From positions 1 through 28,062 of the IMG/VR virus record IMGVR_UViG_3300042503_001010: a stretch of DNA of 28,062 nucleotides; one strand, 5' to 3'. Position 1 is the first letter of the stretch, and each line of letters opens with the position of its first letter. A model generated the notes under the pieces. It saw only the letters and a program-made list of their open reading frames with translations. It did not search any database and was not told the origin of the DNA. A program made the translations under genes and the position numbers. Origin of the DNA: a virus. Positions 6,233 to 13,726 of the stretch are shown here, piece by piece.

Positions 6233-6679
6233 ATGACTAGAGAATATAAATGTAAATTAGCAATTGAAAGAGGATTTACTTATGACCCAGAGAGTGGAAA
6301 TATAACTGGACCAAAAGGTAAAGAAATTCTTTCTAAAAAAAATAATTATATTAGATTTAAAATTTATTTTAATGGTAAATACTACCATTTAAAAGCCCAC
6401 CAATTTGCTTGGTACTGGATTAATAAAGAATGTGTTGAACAGATTGACCATATAAACGGAATTAAAGATGATAATCGTATATGTAATTTAAGAGCAGTAA
6501 CTAACCAACAAAATACATTTAATACTAAATCTAAAGGATATCATTGGGATAAAAATAATAATAAATGGCAAGCTCAAATTGGAATTAATAGAAAACAAAT
6601 TTATTTAGGTAGATTTGAAAAAGAAGAAGATGCAAGAGCTGCATATTTAGAAGCTAAAGAAAAATATCATATTATATAA
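6233..6679 (+). CDS. Free-standing HNH homing endonuclease with AP2 domain
   Basis: 148 residues from the ATG at 6233. This start is preferred over 6167 because the added 22 residues look non-conserved and the ATG at 6233 has the A-rich context. An HNH_3 core occurs at about residues 55-85: EQIDHINGIKDDNRICNLR and then QQN. An AP2-type DNA-binding domain follows: KGYHWDKNNNKWQAQIG then YLGRFEKEEDARAAY. It is on the opposite strand to the flanking late genes and ends in its own terminator, so it is a mobile insertion. HNH-AP2 genes are common phage homing endonucleases that cut an uninserted allele and convert it. Confidence 0.85.
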   Translation: MTREYKCKLAIERGFTYDPESGNITGPKGKEILSKKNNYIRFKIYFNGKYYHLKAHQFAWYWINKECVEQIDHINGIKDDNRICNLRAVTNQQNTFNTKSKGYHWDKNNNKWQAQIGINRKQIYLGRFEKEEDARAAYLEAKEKYHII

Positions 6680-6682
6680 ATA

Positions 6683-6716
6683 AAAAAAGCCCCATATAGG
6701 AGCTTTATGTTTTTTA
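6683..6716 (+). terminator. Terminator of the HNH gene
   Basis: AAAGC-C-CC, a short loop ATATA, then GG-A-GCTTT and a T-rich run (ATGTTTTTT). It is a slightly imperfect hairpin starting a few bases after the HNH stop, with an A-run on the other side that lets it work for the minus strand too. Confidence 0.6.
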
Positions 6717-6729
6717 ATGCGTTTTAGAA

Positions 6730-7131
6730 TTAATCTTCAATCCATTTAATGAATATAGTTCTATTTTCAGTTAATCTATCAGCCGATGTAACCTCATTAG
6801 TTAATCCAGAGTTAAGATAAATACCATCAAAGATAAATCCTGGTTTAGTAATATCTCCAGATACTGTATCATAAATATCACCTAGTTTTGTACCTTGTAC
6901 AATATCTTCAATTATGATATAATCATCGATTGGGTCAGTACCATTATAAAGACCTCCATTTAGATTGATTAGTAAATAGAAATATTGTGGAATTCCTTGC
7001 GAACCATAAGTTAAGTCGTGATTTAAACTAATTATAGTATTTGTTTCCAATCTATAATCAGTAAAACGAGTTTTGTCTGGGTTTAAATTTTCATTGTTAA
7101 ATGATATTCTTGCTGGTTGTATGTCTGCCAT
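6730..7131 (-). CDS. Hypothetical structural protein, 133 residues
   Basis: A soluble beta-rich protein starting MADIQPARISFNN. It has no membrane segment or cysteine cluster. Its place between the tail tube and the portal suggests a virion component, such as a capsid or tail-tube decoration or adaptor. No family recognised with confidence. Its stop is about 50 bases from the HNH stop, so the two genes converge, and the 6683-6716 terminator may end both. Confidence 0.6.
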   Translation of the reverse strand: MADIQPARISFNNENLNPDKTRFTDYRLETNTIISLNHDLTYGSQGIPQYFYLLINLNGGLYNGTDPIDDYIIIEDIVQGTKLGDIYDTVSGDITKPGFIFDGIYLNSGLTNEVTSADRLTENRTIFIKWIED

Positions 7132-7153
7132 AATTTATTTGTTTTATTTTTAT

Positions 7154-7306
7154 TTATTTTGGTCTTCTTCCATTAAACAAAGCAATTGGTAAACCTATTG
7201 TTTGTTGAGTTGAAAATCTTTGATATTTTAATCTATATTCATAACTTAATTTTTTGTTATTAAATTCGAATAATGCTGGTGTTGTTGGTGTTACTGGTGG
7301 TGCCAT
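7154..7306 (-). CDS. Small proline-rich hypothetical protein, 50 residues
   Basis: Starts MAPPVTPTTPALF and ends NGRRPK, net basic. It lies about 20 bases upstream of the next gene's ATG on the same strand and has the same A-rich leader (AAACAAATAAAC before ATG). The ORF is too short for most gene finders. There is no hydrophobic segment. It may be a small virion-associated protein. Spacing and leader are the main support. Confidence 0.5.
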   Translation of the reverse strand: MAPPVTPTTPALFEFNNKKLSYEYRLKYQRFSTQQTIGLPIALFNGRRPK

Positions 7307-7332
7307 AGTTTATTTGTTTTTTTAATTGTTAT

Positions 7333-7362
7333 AAAAAAAGGGAACTATTATTAATTCCCTTT
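7333..7362 (-). terminator. Intrinsic terminator after the tail-tube gene
   Basis: On the minus strand AAAGGGAA pairs with TTCCCTTT around a ten-base loop and is followed by a run of T. It lies between the tail-tube stop (7384) and the small gene start (7306), so it lowers transcription of the genes downstream, including the portal. Confidence 0.75.
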
Positions 7363-7383
7363 AGTTTAATTTAAATATTAATA

Positions 7384-7899
7384 TTAGATTAATCCAGCTA
7401 CTAAAGTTGCATCAATTTGATAAGCACTGTGCTCTGATTCTCCAAATAATACAGTTGTGTAGTTACTACCATCAGCTCTAACTGTACCAGTAGTATCATC
7501 ATTTGATTGTAATTGTAAGTAATCTACATACCAGTACAAACCATTTGCATCTCTGTAGATTGCTGCTAAATATCTTTGACCTTCACCAAGAATTTGGATT
7601 GCTCTAGATTTAGCTGCTTCTCTTCTGTGGAATGCAAGTGTAATTGTATTAGTAAAGTATGTTGACCCATTAGTAAAGTCAATTGGGTTAGCACCAGCAG
7701 CTGATGCAGTGTTACGTCTAATTTCAAAAGTTGTGAAATCTACAGTAGTAGTCATACCTGTTACTGTATGACCAGTTACATCAACTTCTACTGTTGTTAC
7801 ATCTTCTTGGTCAATTAAATAGAATTCAAGTATACCACCAGAATTTGATTCACAGCTTTTAAATATTTCGCTTAATGCGGTTGAGTTACAAGTTGGCAT
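7384..7899 (-). CDS. Major tail tube protein
   Basis: 171 residues, beta-rich and rich in Thr, with a KSRAIQILGEGQRYLAAIYR segment followed by DANGLYWYVDY. This pattern (a helix before a conserved D-x-x-G-x-Y/F-W) matches tail tube proteins of Bacteroidetes siphoviruses. It would stack as hexameric rings to form the tail tube. It is set directly after the major capsid gene and bracketed by terminators on both sides. That bracket fits a gene needing high and separate expression. Assignment by family resemblance and position. Confidence 0.65.
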   Translation of the reverse strand: MPTCNSTALSEIFKSCESNSGGILEFYLIDQEDVTTVEVDVTGHTVTGMTTTVDFTTFEIRRNTASAAGANPIDFTNGSTYFTNTITLAFHRREAAKSRAIQILGEGQRYLAAIYRDANGLYWYVDYLQLQSNDDTTGTVRADGSNYTTVLFGESEHSAYQIDATLVAGLI

Positions 7900-7934
7900 T
7901 TTTATATATTTTTTTAGTTTTTGTTATTTATAAA

Positions 7935-7961
7935 AAATGGTGGCAGAAACTACCACCATTT
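7935..7961 (-). terminator. Intrinsic terminator after the major capsid gene
   Basis: AAATGGTGG and CCACCATTT form a perfect 9-bp stem around a nine-base loop, and on the minus strand a T-run follows. It sits between the capsid stop (7990) and the tail-tube start (7899). Confidence 0.8.
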
Positions 7962-7989
7962 AATGTTATTTTAATTATTTATTTGTTAA

Positions 7990-8913
7990 TTACGCTTGGT
8001 AGAAAACAATCTCAGTTGGGTTAACATAGTGAAATCCAATTTTTATGTTGCAGCGTGTGCGAAGCAATGGTTCTGCAACTGTATCTTCTAAGTTAACAGC
8101 TTTCAATGCTTTATCATCACCAACACCGTCAAATGCGTAGATTAAGTTATCTTTAACTGTTAATACCATAGTATTGTCAGATGCACCATCGATAATAACG
8201 ATTTTAATTCCTAAGAATTTCTCACCTAATGATTCAGTAACATAAGTTAATGTGTTACCAGCAGCAGCAGCCAATTGGTAAGCAGCGAATACGTTAGAAG
8301 AAACGTAGAATCTTAAATCTTCTTTTTTAGCTCTAACTTTACCTGGTAATGCAGCATATACTAATGCCATTTCAGCTAATACGTTAGAAGAAGTAATTGC
8401 AGTTGCTTCTGGTTTGATAATTGTATCATCAGCATTGAATTTTACTTCGTAACCGTCACACAAATCTAAGAATGTTTCAGTATCACCAGTAGTGTTACCT
8501 TTCCATCTTAATGTAGCGATTTCTTCACCAATTTCTTTTGCCATTTCATCCCAGTAGTAAGCCATAAATGATGGTACTTCGAATGAACCGTTAGAACCTT
8601 TAACCATTTGTAAAGAAACGAAAGACGCTTCCAAATCAAATCTACATAATTCAGCCATTGCAGATACAGCACATACATCGATGTCAACTGCGTCCAATGA
8701 TTGTGGATTAGCACTAAAGTTACAGTTAGATGCTTTTAATACGTTATCGAATAATACATTCGCAACTTTAGTTGTTGACTTAACACCAGGGATTGGTCTG
8801 TAGTTGTTTACAGTATCTTCTGATATATAAGCTTTAGAGTAAAACTCTGATGGGTTTGGACATAACAACGCATTTGGTTCTACGTTTAAGTCAAATCTTA
8901 ATTCTCTTGCCAT
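7990..8913 (-). CDS. Major capsid protein (HK97-like fold)
   Basis: 307 residues. Codon choice is richer in GC and more uniform than in the neighbours, as in highly expressed genes. The arrangement (N-terminal arm, then AEMALVYAALPGKVRAKKEDLRFYVS, then a helix with AAYQLAAAAGN, then the ending IGFHYVNPTEIVFYQA) matches HK97-type capsid proteins of Bacteroidetes phages. It lies immediately after the protease-scaffold gene on the minus strand, the canonical head-gene order. It would form the procapsid shell. The GXXXXFXXY-like core and end are family-level recognition only. Confidence 0.8.
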   Translation of the reverse strand: MARELRFDLNVEPNALLCPNPSEFYSKAYISEDTVNNYRPIPGVKSTTKVANVLFDNVLKASNCNFSANPQSLDAVDIDVCAVSAMAELCRFDLEASFVSLQMVKGSNGSFEVPSFMAYYWDEMAKEIGEEIATLRWKGNTTGDTETFLDLCDGYEVKFNADDTIIKPEATAITSSNVLAEMALVYAALPGKVRAKKEDLRFYVSSNVFAAYQLAAAAGNTLTYVTESLGEKFLGIKIVIIDGASDNTMVLTVKDNLIYAFDGVGDDKALKAVNLEDTVAEPLLRTRCNIKIGFHYVNPTEIVFYQA

Positions 8914-8972
8914 TTTTTTTTAGTTTTTATTTGTTTTTATTTTTATTATAATTGTTAAAATTTAAAAAGTGT

Positions 8973-10136
8973 TTATTTTCTTTTTAAAAATCCTGTTACC
9001 GCACTAAATTTTTGGTGTGCACTTAATTCTACTTTAGTTTCTTCAACTTCAATTTCATCTTCAATTGATTCTTCAATTTTAAGTTCAGCAATCATTCTGT
9101 ATAATTCATCAAACTTAGCATCCAAATCAGATTTTGAATAAGTTGATGTTTCTTCTGTAACAACTTCTTCAGTAATTACATCTTCTTGCATTTCTTCTTC
9201 AATTACTTCTTCTTCTTCTTTTACTTCTTCAGATAATCCAACTTCATCAACTTTTTTAGTATCTGGTGTTTCGATTTCATTGATAAGTCCTTCAGCATCA
9301 ACGTAGATAACTCTACCATCAGCTAAATTGTGTTGTCCTTCTGGTGCTTTAACCCATTCACCGTTAATGTAAACTTCAGCTTTGTTACCTACTGCTAAGT
9401 CACCTTCAACTCTTACTTTAGTTCCGTCTAACAATTCTGTTTCAGCTAATTCAACTTCTTTAACTACGTCTTTAACTTCGATTACTGCACCGTCCTTAAC
9501 AACATAGATTTTTTCACCAATTGTGTGTTCGCCATCTGGCAATGTTAATCCATTCATTTTTTCTTCTTTTTGTTTATTATTATTTATTATTTCGGATAAT
9601 TTTAATCCTAAAAAACCCTCTATAGAGAATCCAGTTTGTTCGTTTTCAACTAACTTATTAAAATATTCTTGGTCTGTTAATTGAGCAACTACGAACATTG
9701 TTCCTTTAGCTACTTTAATTCCATAAGTTGAAAATGATTTATCTTGTTCTGGGTTTTCAACCAACCAAGTTTCCAATATATAAGCTGGTACTTTTTGTTC
9801 TGTATCGTGCTCCAAATTGAAAATAGAACCTTTGCTAGTTCCAAGTTTCTTCATAAATTTTTGATGAATCTTTTCAATTTCTTTTTCAGTAAATTCAACG
9901 TAGTATTCTTCTACATCATTTCTATATATTTCCATTGGAATAATAGCTGGTGCAGCAAGACGCATTTTAACCTTATCAGCAAATACTTGTTTCTTTGGTG
10001 TTTGAGCTGAAAAAGCTAAACCTTTCATTTTGATTGCTGGTGTTGATGTAAAGGCAATCTCATTGATTCCAAGGTCTTCACCATCAGAATATTCTGAATC
10101 AATTGTGATTTTGTATTTAGGTAGATTACTTAACAT
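8973..10136 (-). CDS. XkdF-type prohead protease fused to scaffold
   Basis: 387 residues. Residues 1-185 read like the XkdF phage serine protease domain: the early EIAFTSTPAIKMKGLAF segment, KGSIFNLEHDTEQKVPAYI with a candidate catalytic His, and SFSTYGIKVAKGTMFV with a candidate Ser. Residues 194-387 form the scaffold: PDGEHTIGEKIYVVKDGA repeats, then a very acidic Glu/Val stretch and a helix near the end. An in-frame Met at residue 194 (start 9557) follows the A-rich stretch AAAAAGAAGAAAAA, so a separate 194-residue scaffold (8973-9557) may be made, like the nested scaffold of lambda C/Nu3. The scaffold would be cut out by the protease during maturation. Confidence 0.7.
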   Translation of the reverse strand: MLSNLPKYKITIDSEYSDGEDLGINEIAFTSTPAIKMKGLAFSAQTPKKQVFADKVKMRLAAPAIIPMEIYRNDVEEYYVEFTEKEIEKIHQKFMKKLGTSKGSIFNLEHDTEQKVPAYILETWLVENPEQDKSFSTYGIKVAKGTMFVVAQLTDQEYFNKLVENEQTGFSIEGFLGLKLSEIINNNKQKEEKMNGLTLPDGEHTIGEKIYVVKDGAVIEVKDVVKEVELAETELLDGTKVRVEGDLAVGNKAEVYINGEWVKAPEGQHNLADGRVIYVDAEGLINEIETPDTKKVDEVGLSEEVKEEEEVIEEEMQEDVITEEVVTEETSTYSKSDLDAKFDELYRMIAELKIEESIEDEIEVEETKVELSAHQKFSAVTGFLKRK

Positions 10137-10178
10137 AATATTTTTACATATAATTGTTAAAATATTTTTTTTGTTTAT

Positions 10179-10208
10179 TTTGTATTTTTACTATTTTCTT
10201 TATATTTA
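10179..10208 (+). promoter_or_regulatory. Candidate promoter for the plus-strand island
   Basis: TTTG at 10179-10182 and TATATTTA at 10201-10208 with an 18-base spacer; one mismatch to TAnnTTTG. It precedes the ATG at 10252 by about 44 bases in the divergent gap after 10136. It gives this island its own expression, since the surrounding late genes run on the other strand. Confidence 0.45.
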
Positions 10209-10251
10209 TATAAAACAATATATAATAACAAAACAATTAAATTAAAAAATT

Positions 10252-10815
10252 ATGATTAAATTTAGCTTTAACGGTAATAATTACGAAATGACAAATTTAC
10301 CAACAGAATTAACGATTACTGAATTTGAACACATCTCAGAAATTATGAATAATACAGAACTAGATTATATCGATAAGTTCTTTCAAATATTTGAATTTGT
10401 TGGGCTACCAATCGATGTAATTGAAGAATTAGATGGTGCCAAGTTTATTGAATTAACTAAAGAATTTACAGATTATCAAATGGATGTAGAATTTATCAAA
10501 GAAATTGAAATTGATGGTTACACATATATTGCATTTGAAGGTGATGAATTTAGTCCGAAGGTGAAAGACTTAAAGTATGTTGAAAAGTTCATTAAACGTA
10601 ACCCAAATAAGTATGTGGCCAATGTAATGGCAGTATTATTTAAACGTAGTGATTTAACAAAGGTAGAACATTATGATGAAGCGCACATTAAACATAAAGC
10701 AAATCTATTTAAAGATTTGAATTATTCAACTGCTTTACCTTATATAGCAGTTATACTTCAAAAAATAACAATCAATATGAAAAATATAGCTGAAAATGGT
10801 GAACAAACTGCCTAA
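10252..10815 (+). CDS. Hypothetical, possible tail-assembly chaperone (paralog 1)
   Basis: 187 residues. It begins MIKFSFNGNNYEMTNLPTEL, and contains a helical FELTKEFTD-type segment near residue 75. Related Bacteroidetes-phage proteins with an N-terminal 'LPxxhxDhT' phrase and an acidic helical body are found near tail genes as chaperone candidates. Its stop overlaps the next gene by 20 bases (ATG at 10796). Residues 19-80 align by eye with residues 4-70 of the next gene (LP..., EELD..., EF...I.K.F), so these look like diverged copies. It sits on the opposite strand within the late region, with its own candidate promoter at 10179-10208. Confidence 0.55.
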   Translation: MIKFSFNGNNYEMTNLPTELTITEFEHISEIMNNTELDYIDKFFQIFEFVGLPIDVIEELDGAKFIELTKEFTDYQMDVEFIKEIEIDGYTYIAFEGDEFSPKVKDLKYVEKFIKRNPNKYVANVMAVLFKRSDLTKVEHYDEAHIKHKANLFKDLNYSTALPYIAVILQKITINMKNIAENGEQTA

Positions 10816-11545
10816 ATCTTGGTCAGACGTTAAAGTTGACCAATATATTGAATATAAACAATTACAAGAGGACCAATTTGAGTCCTCTTTTGATTATGAG
10901 GTAGAATTATTTCAAATTTTACGTGATGAAAACTTTGATTTTGATGTTGAAGAACTAGATGTTGAAGAATTTAATGAAATTAGAAAATCATTTAACTTTA
11001 GATTTGGAGAACCTAGCAATAATATTAAATATAAAATAGGATTATTTACTTATATTGGAATGGATGAATTATCTTTTGGTAATTTTATAGATTTGGAATA
11101 TTATTTTACAAATGATTTATTTAAATACCTACCAAATATATGTGGTGTTATGTGGCGCAAAACAAAAGAAGATGAATGGGGTAACGTCATAATTGAACCA
11201 TACAGTAGTATTAACATAAAAGACCGTTCAGAAGAGTTTAAATTGGTATCTATTAATGATGTATATGGTGTAATTAAAGATTATACTCAATTCAAAGAGA
11301 CATTTATGGAAGCATACAATTTATTATTTGAAGCACCATTAGGTGATGAAGGTAAATTTGATGAGTATCTTACAGCTGAAGATAAAATTGAAATAGCTAA
11401 AGAAGAATCAATGAAAAAGTTTTCCTGGGAATCAGTATTATATAATTTAGCTGATGGTGATATTACAAAATACGATTATATATTAGGATTGCCTTTGGTA
11501 TTTATATTTAATCAATTATCTTTTAAGAAGAGTTTTAACTTGTAA
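10796..11545 (+). CDS. Hypothetical, possible tail-assembly chaperone (paralog 2)
   Basis: 249 residues, acidic, beginning MVNKLPKSWSDVKVDQYIEY. It starts inside the end of the previous gene in a +1 frame. A TAG lies nine bases upstream of its ATG in the same frame, which leaves almost no room for a frameshift product, so it is most likely made separately. The N-terminal part resembles the previous gene (LP, then VEELDVEEFNEIRKSF). Residues 80-249 continue with an extra domain. No catalytic motif. It converges with the neck protein on the other strand with an 11-base overlap. Chaperone role is inferred from pattern and paralogy. Confidence 0.5.
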   Translation: MVNKLPKSWSDVKVDQYIEYKQLQEDQFESSFDYEVELFQILRDENFDFDVEELDVEEFNEIRKSFNFRFGEPSNNIKYKIGLFTYIGMDELSFGNFIDLEYYFTNDLFKYLPNICGVMWRKTKEDEWGNVIIEPYSSINIKDRSEEFKLVSINDVYGVIKDYTQFKETFMEAYNLLFEAPLGDEGKFDEYLTAEDKIEIAKEESMKKFSWESVLYNLADGDITKYDYILGLPLVFIFNQLSFKKSFNL

Positions 11546-11819
11546 GACCCTGTGTAATGGTATTTGAGATATAAGATGACATATATTCACCATAAGGACC
11601 TAAAAATGCATCAGACTTAAAGAAATCACTTAATAATTTACCTTTATCTAAGAATTGAATATAGTCATTAGCTTGTAATTCAACCTTTGGTCCATCAGCA
11701 GTATCTTTTACAGTAAAATTAATACTATTATATAAGGAACCAGAACTAATATACCCACGGCTCTTTAACTTTTGTTGAAGGGCCTTTTCTAATTCATTCT
11801 TTAATTCTACGTTAGTCAT
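11535..11819 (-). CDS. Neck or tail-completion protein (HK97 gp10-like)
   Basis: 94 residues from the ATG at 11819, chosen over 11882 because the longer start adds an unconvincing Leu/Tyr-rich stretch and the shorter ATG overlaps the upstream stop (ATGACTAA). It has helical ELKNELEKALQQKLKSRG, then SGSLYNSINF, then a beta segment ending in YIQFLDKGK. The S-GSL-x-x-SI-x-F and hYxxYhDxG pattern matches HK97-gp10/neck-type proteins that join head and tail. It is immediately downstream of 11812-12300 on the same transcript. Confidence 0.6.
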   Translation of the reverse strand: MTNVELKNELEKALQQKLKSRGYISSGSLYNSINFTVKDTADGPKVELQANDYIQFLDKGKLLSDFFKSDAFLGPYGEYMSSYISNTITQGLTS

Positions 11820-12300
11820 TTGATATAAATTTAAATACAGATATAATATTTTCATTAAATTGTTGTAATTTAATTTCATCAATTTGTTTTAATTTACGTT
11901 GAGCCCATTCAACACCTTCATCACCACCCCAAGCTAACCACATTAATCTACCACAACCATCACCAAGTGCTTTATTTGAATTCTGTCTATGTCTTTCAAA
12001 TGCAGCCATTCTAGCTATTGTTTCTCTCGATAGAGGTCTTTTTGATGCTAGGTCATTGGCTCTTTTTTTTCCAACGGCAGTTCCACAACTACCCCAACCA
12101 TTCTTTTCAGCCCATCTTAAAGCTATCTTAGCATTTTCAGTTGCAGCTTGAGGATAATCAGTATATGATTCAGCAAATTCACCAATAGCTATAGCTTGGT
12201 TGATTGCTTTTTGTTTTGCATCTTCACCAACATAACATTTTCCTTGGTCACCCCATTTGTAACCAGATTCACCATTTATTTGACATTCTTTTAAAGGCAT
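11812..12300 (-). CDS. Phage morphogenesis-linked small protein with two conserved modules
   Basis: 162 residues. Residues 1-40 contain the phage phrase MPLKECQINGESGYKWGDQGKCY, often found as an N-terminal or linker module in phage head and protease proteins, with Cys6 and Cys22. Residues 48-140 contain a helical domain (ANDLASKRPLSRETIARMAA, FERHRQNSNKALGDGCGRLMWLAWGGDEGVEWA), which is often fused to portal or protease proteins elsewhere. Here the two stand together as a free protein in the late operon. Three Cys/Gly-rich patches (KCYVGED, GSCGTAV, DGCGRLM) suggest a metal- or disulfide-linked fold. Function in head or neck assembly is inferred. Confidence 0.6.
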   Translation of the reverse strand: MPLKECQINGESGYKWGDQGKCYVGEDAKQKAINQAIAIGEFAESYTDYPQAATENAKIALRWAEKNGWGSCGTAVGKKRANDLASKRPLSRETIARMAAFERHRQNSNKALGDGCGRLMWLAWGGDEGVEWAQRKLKQIDEIKLQQFNENIISVFKFISND

Positions 12301-12304
12301 TGTA

Positions 12305-12324
12305 TATTATTTTATATTTAATTG
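12305..12324 (-). promoter_or_regulatory. Recurrent 20-base leader element, copy 3
   Basis: Identical to 23179-23198 and four bases before the ATG at 12300. Confidence 0.5.
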
Positions 12325-12334
12325 TATTGAATAA

Positions 12335-12511
12335 TTAAATTGTTTCTGGGTCAGCTGGTCTTTCATCGTACCAAGTCCATCCATCAACTGGGTATTCATA
12401 AGTATCTTTCAGATGTACTTCCAATGTTATTACACCATATACACCATTAGGTCCATATAACCATTCTTTTTGATTATCATCCCATTTGTAAAATCCGCTT
12501 GTATTTTCCAT
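12335..12511 (-). CDS. Small hypothetical protein, 58 residues
   Basis: Too short for most gene finders, but starts with an A-rich leader (TTAAAAAT-ATG) and fits between two late genes. It begins MENTSGFYKWDDNQKEWLYG, then ends DGWTWYDERPADPETI. The Trp/Tyr-rich, Asp-rich pattern resembles small tail or fibre-associated proteins in Bacteroidetes phages (FYKWDD / DGWxWYDERP). It probably accompanies the adhesin encoded upstream at 12527-13726. Confidence 0.5.
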   Translation of the reverse strand: MENTSGFYKWDDNQKEWLYGPNGVYGVITLEVHLKDTYEYPVDGWTWYDERPADPETI

Positions 12512-12526
12512 ATTTTTAATTTATTT

Positions 12527-13726
12527 TTAAGGAGTGTAAGTCCAGTTTTTTGGAGTTAAGATTGCATTTATTTCTGCAACTGTTAAGTCTATCATTCCTG
12601 GATTACCCGTTAAAGTTACATTTTGTGTTGTTAATGGTGAACCAAGACTGTTTAATAAGTCTATAATTGCCTGTCTTTGTAAATTACAACCAGCAACATT
12701 TAATGATACTACTAACCCTGGCATAATTAATTTTCTTAAACTAAGACAAGTAGCAAACATTGATGTTGTGTTGGTTAAAGTTGAACAGTTTCCAAATTCT
12801 AATTCTTGTAATGAATAACATCCACTAAACATTGAGTTTGGTAGTGTCATCGAGTTCATTGTAATAGTTCCTACTTTTACTAATGAAAAACAATTTAAGA
12901 AAGCTGATTGTGCTTGTATAGCACCAGTTAAATCAATATCACCAATCTCTATTAAATTTCTACATCCACTAAATGCTGTATTAACAGAATTTGTTGTGTT
13001 AAATGTTACATTACCTAATCTTTTAAATGCACCAGTTGAAAATATACTTGTCACACCAGCTGAACCACCAACCCAAGTTATATCTATTTTATTAATAGGT
13101 CCAATTCCAATAAATGTTGAAGATGATGTTGATGTTGCTGTTGTGTCTATCAAATCAAATCCTTCAATATTTCTTAAATTAACAAAGTTATTAAAATATG
13201 ATGATACGGTTCCTGTTGGTTTTAATTTCTTAATAATTAAATTCTGCATTAATGGCCAAGAACTTCTTGCTGAAAAATTGACACTATGGTTGTGACTAAT
13301 AATACTCTCTAATACTTGTGGTTTTCCAGGTCTATTACCAGGAGCACCTATAGTACCACTTATAGAACCAATTACCCAACCTGTGATTGTTCCAGAGTTA
13401 AGTGTAACTGTAATTATTACTTGTTTATAATTAATACCAAGTTCATCTTGTAAAACTATTGAAGATATTGCTGAATAATCATATCTTTTCTCTCTAATTG
13501 TATTTTGATTAACCACATTTATCGAAGTACTGTCACCCCAATCAACCGTATAATTACAAACAGCAGAACCATAGTTTAATGAAAAACAATTCTCTTCATT
13601 TTCATAAACAGCAAATAAGAATGCTAATTTATTTTCAGCAGCAGTTATAGTTGGCATTGTTAACCAACCAGCTGGTCTTATCCATTTAGGTGAATCACTT
13701 ATAGCTTTTATATATCTTTCTTCCAT
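12527..13726 (-). CDS. Tail-tip adhesin with BspA-type leucine-rich repeats
   Basis: 399 residues. Residues 1-130 form a beta-rich N-terminal part with a PKD-like NYTVDWGDS motif near residue 60. Residues 170-370 carry repeats with the pattern x-M-F-x-x-C-x-S-L-x-x-L-x-h, for example SAFLNCFSLVKVGTI, SMFSGCYSLQELEF and SMFATCLSLRKLIM. That is the BspA/DUF285-type leucine-rich fold. Such repeats bind host surface proteins or polysaccharide. The gene lies directly downstream of the fibre fusion, with an overlap of ATG and stop at 13726. A receptor-binding or accessory adhesin is likely; the binding target is unknown. Confidence 0.65.
   Translation of the reverse strand: MEERYIKAISDSPKWIRPAGWLTMPTITAAENKLAFLFAVYENEENCFSLNYGSAVCNYTVDWGDSTSINVVNQNTIREKRYDYSAISSIVLQDELGINYKQVIITVTLNSGTITGWVIGSISGTIGAPGNRPGKPQVLESIISHNHSVNFSARSSWPLMQNLIIKKLKPTGTVSSYFNNFVNLRNIEGFDLIDTTATSTSSSTFIGIGPINKIDITWVGGSAGVTSIFSTGAFKRLGNVTFNTTNSVNTAFSGCRNLIEIGDIDLTGAIQAQSAFLNCFSLVKVGTITMNSMTLPNSMFSGCYSLQELEFGNCSTLTNTTSMFATCLSLRKLIMPGLVVSLNVAGCNLQRQAIIDLLNSLGSPLTTQNVTLTGNPGMIDLTVAEINAILTPKNWTYTP

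Noticed and set aside
10790-10815. Ribosomal frameshift joining the two chaperone-like genes
   Set aside because: The second frame has a TAG just before its ATG and no slippery run within the short overlap, so a separate start is simpler.
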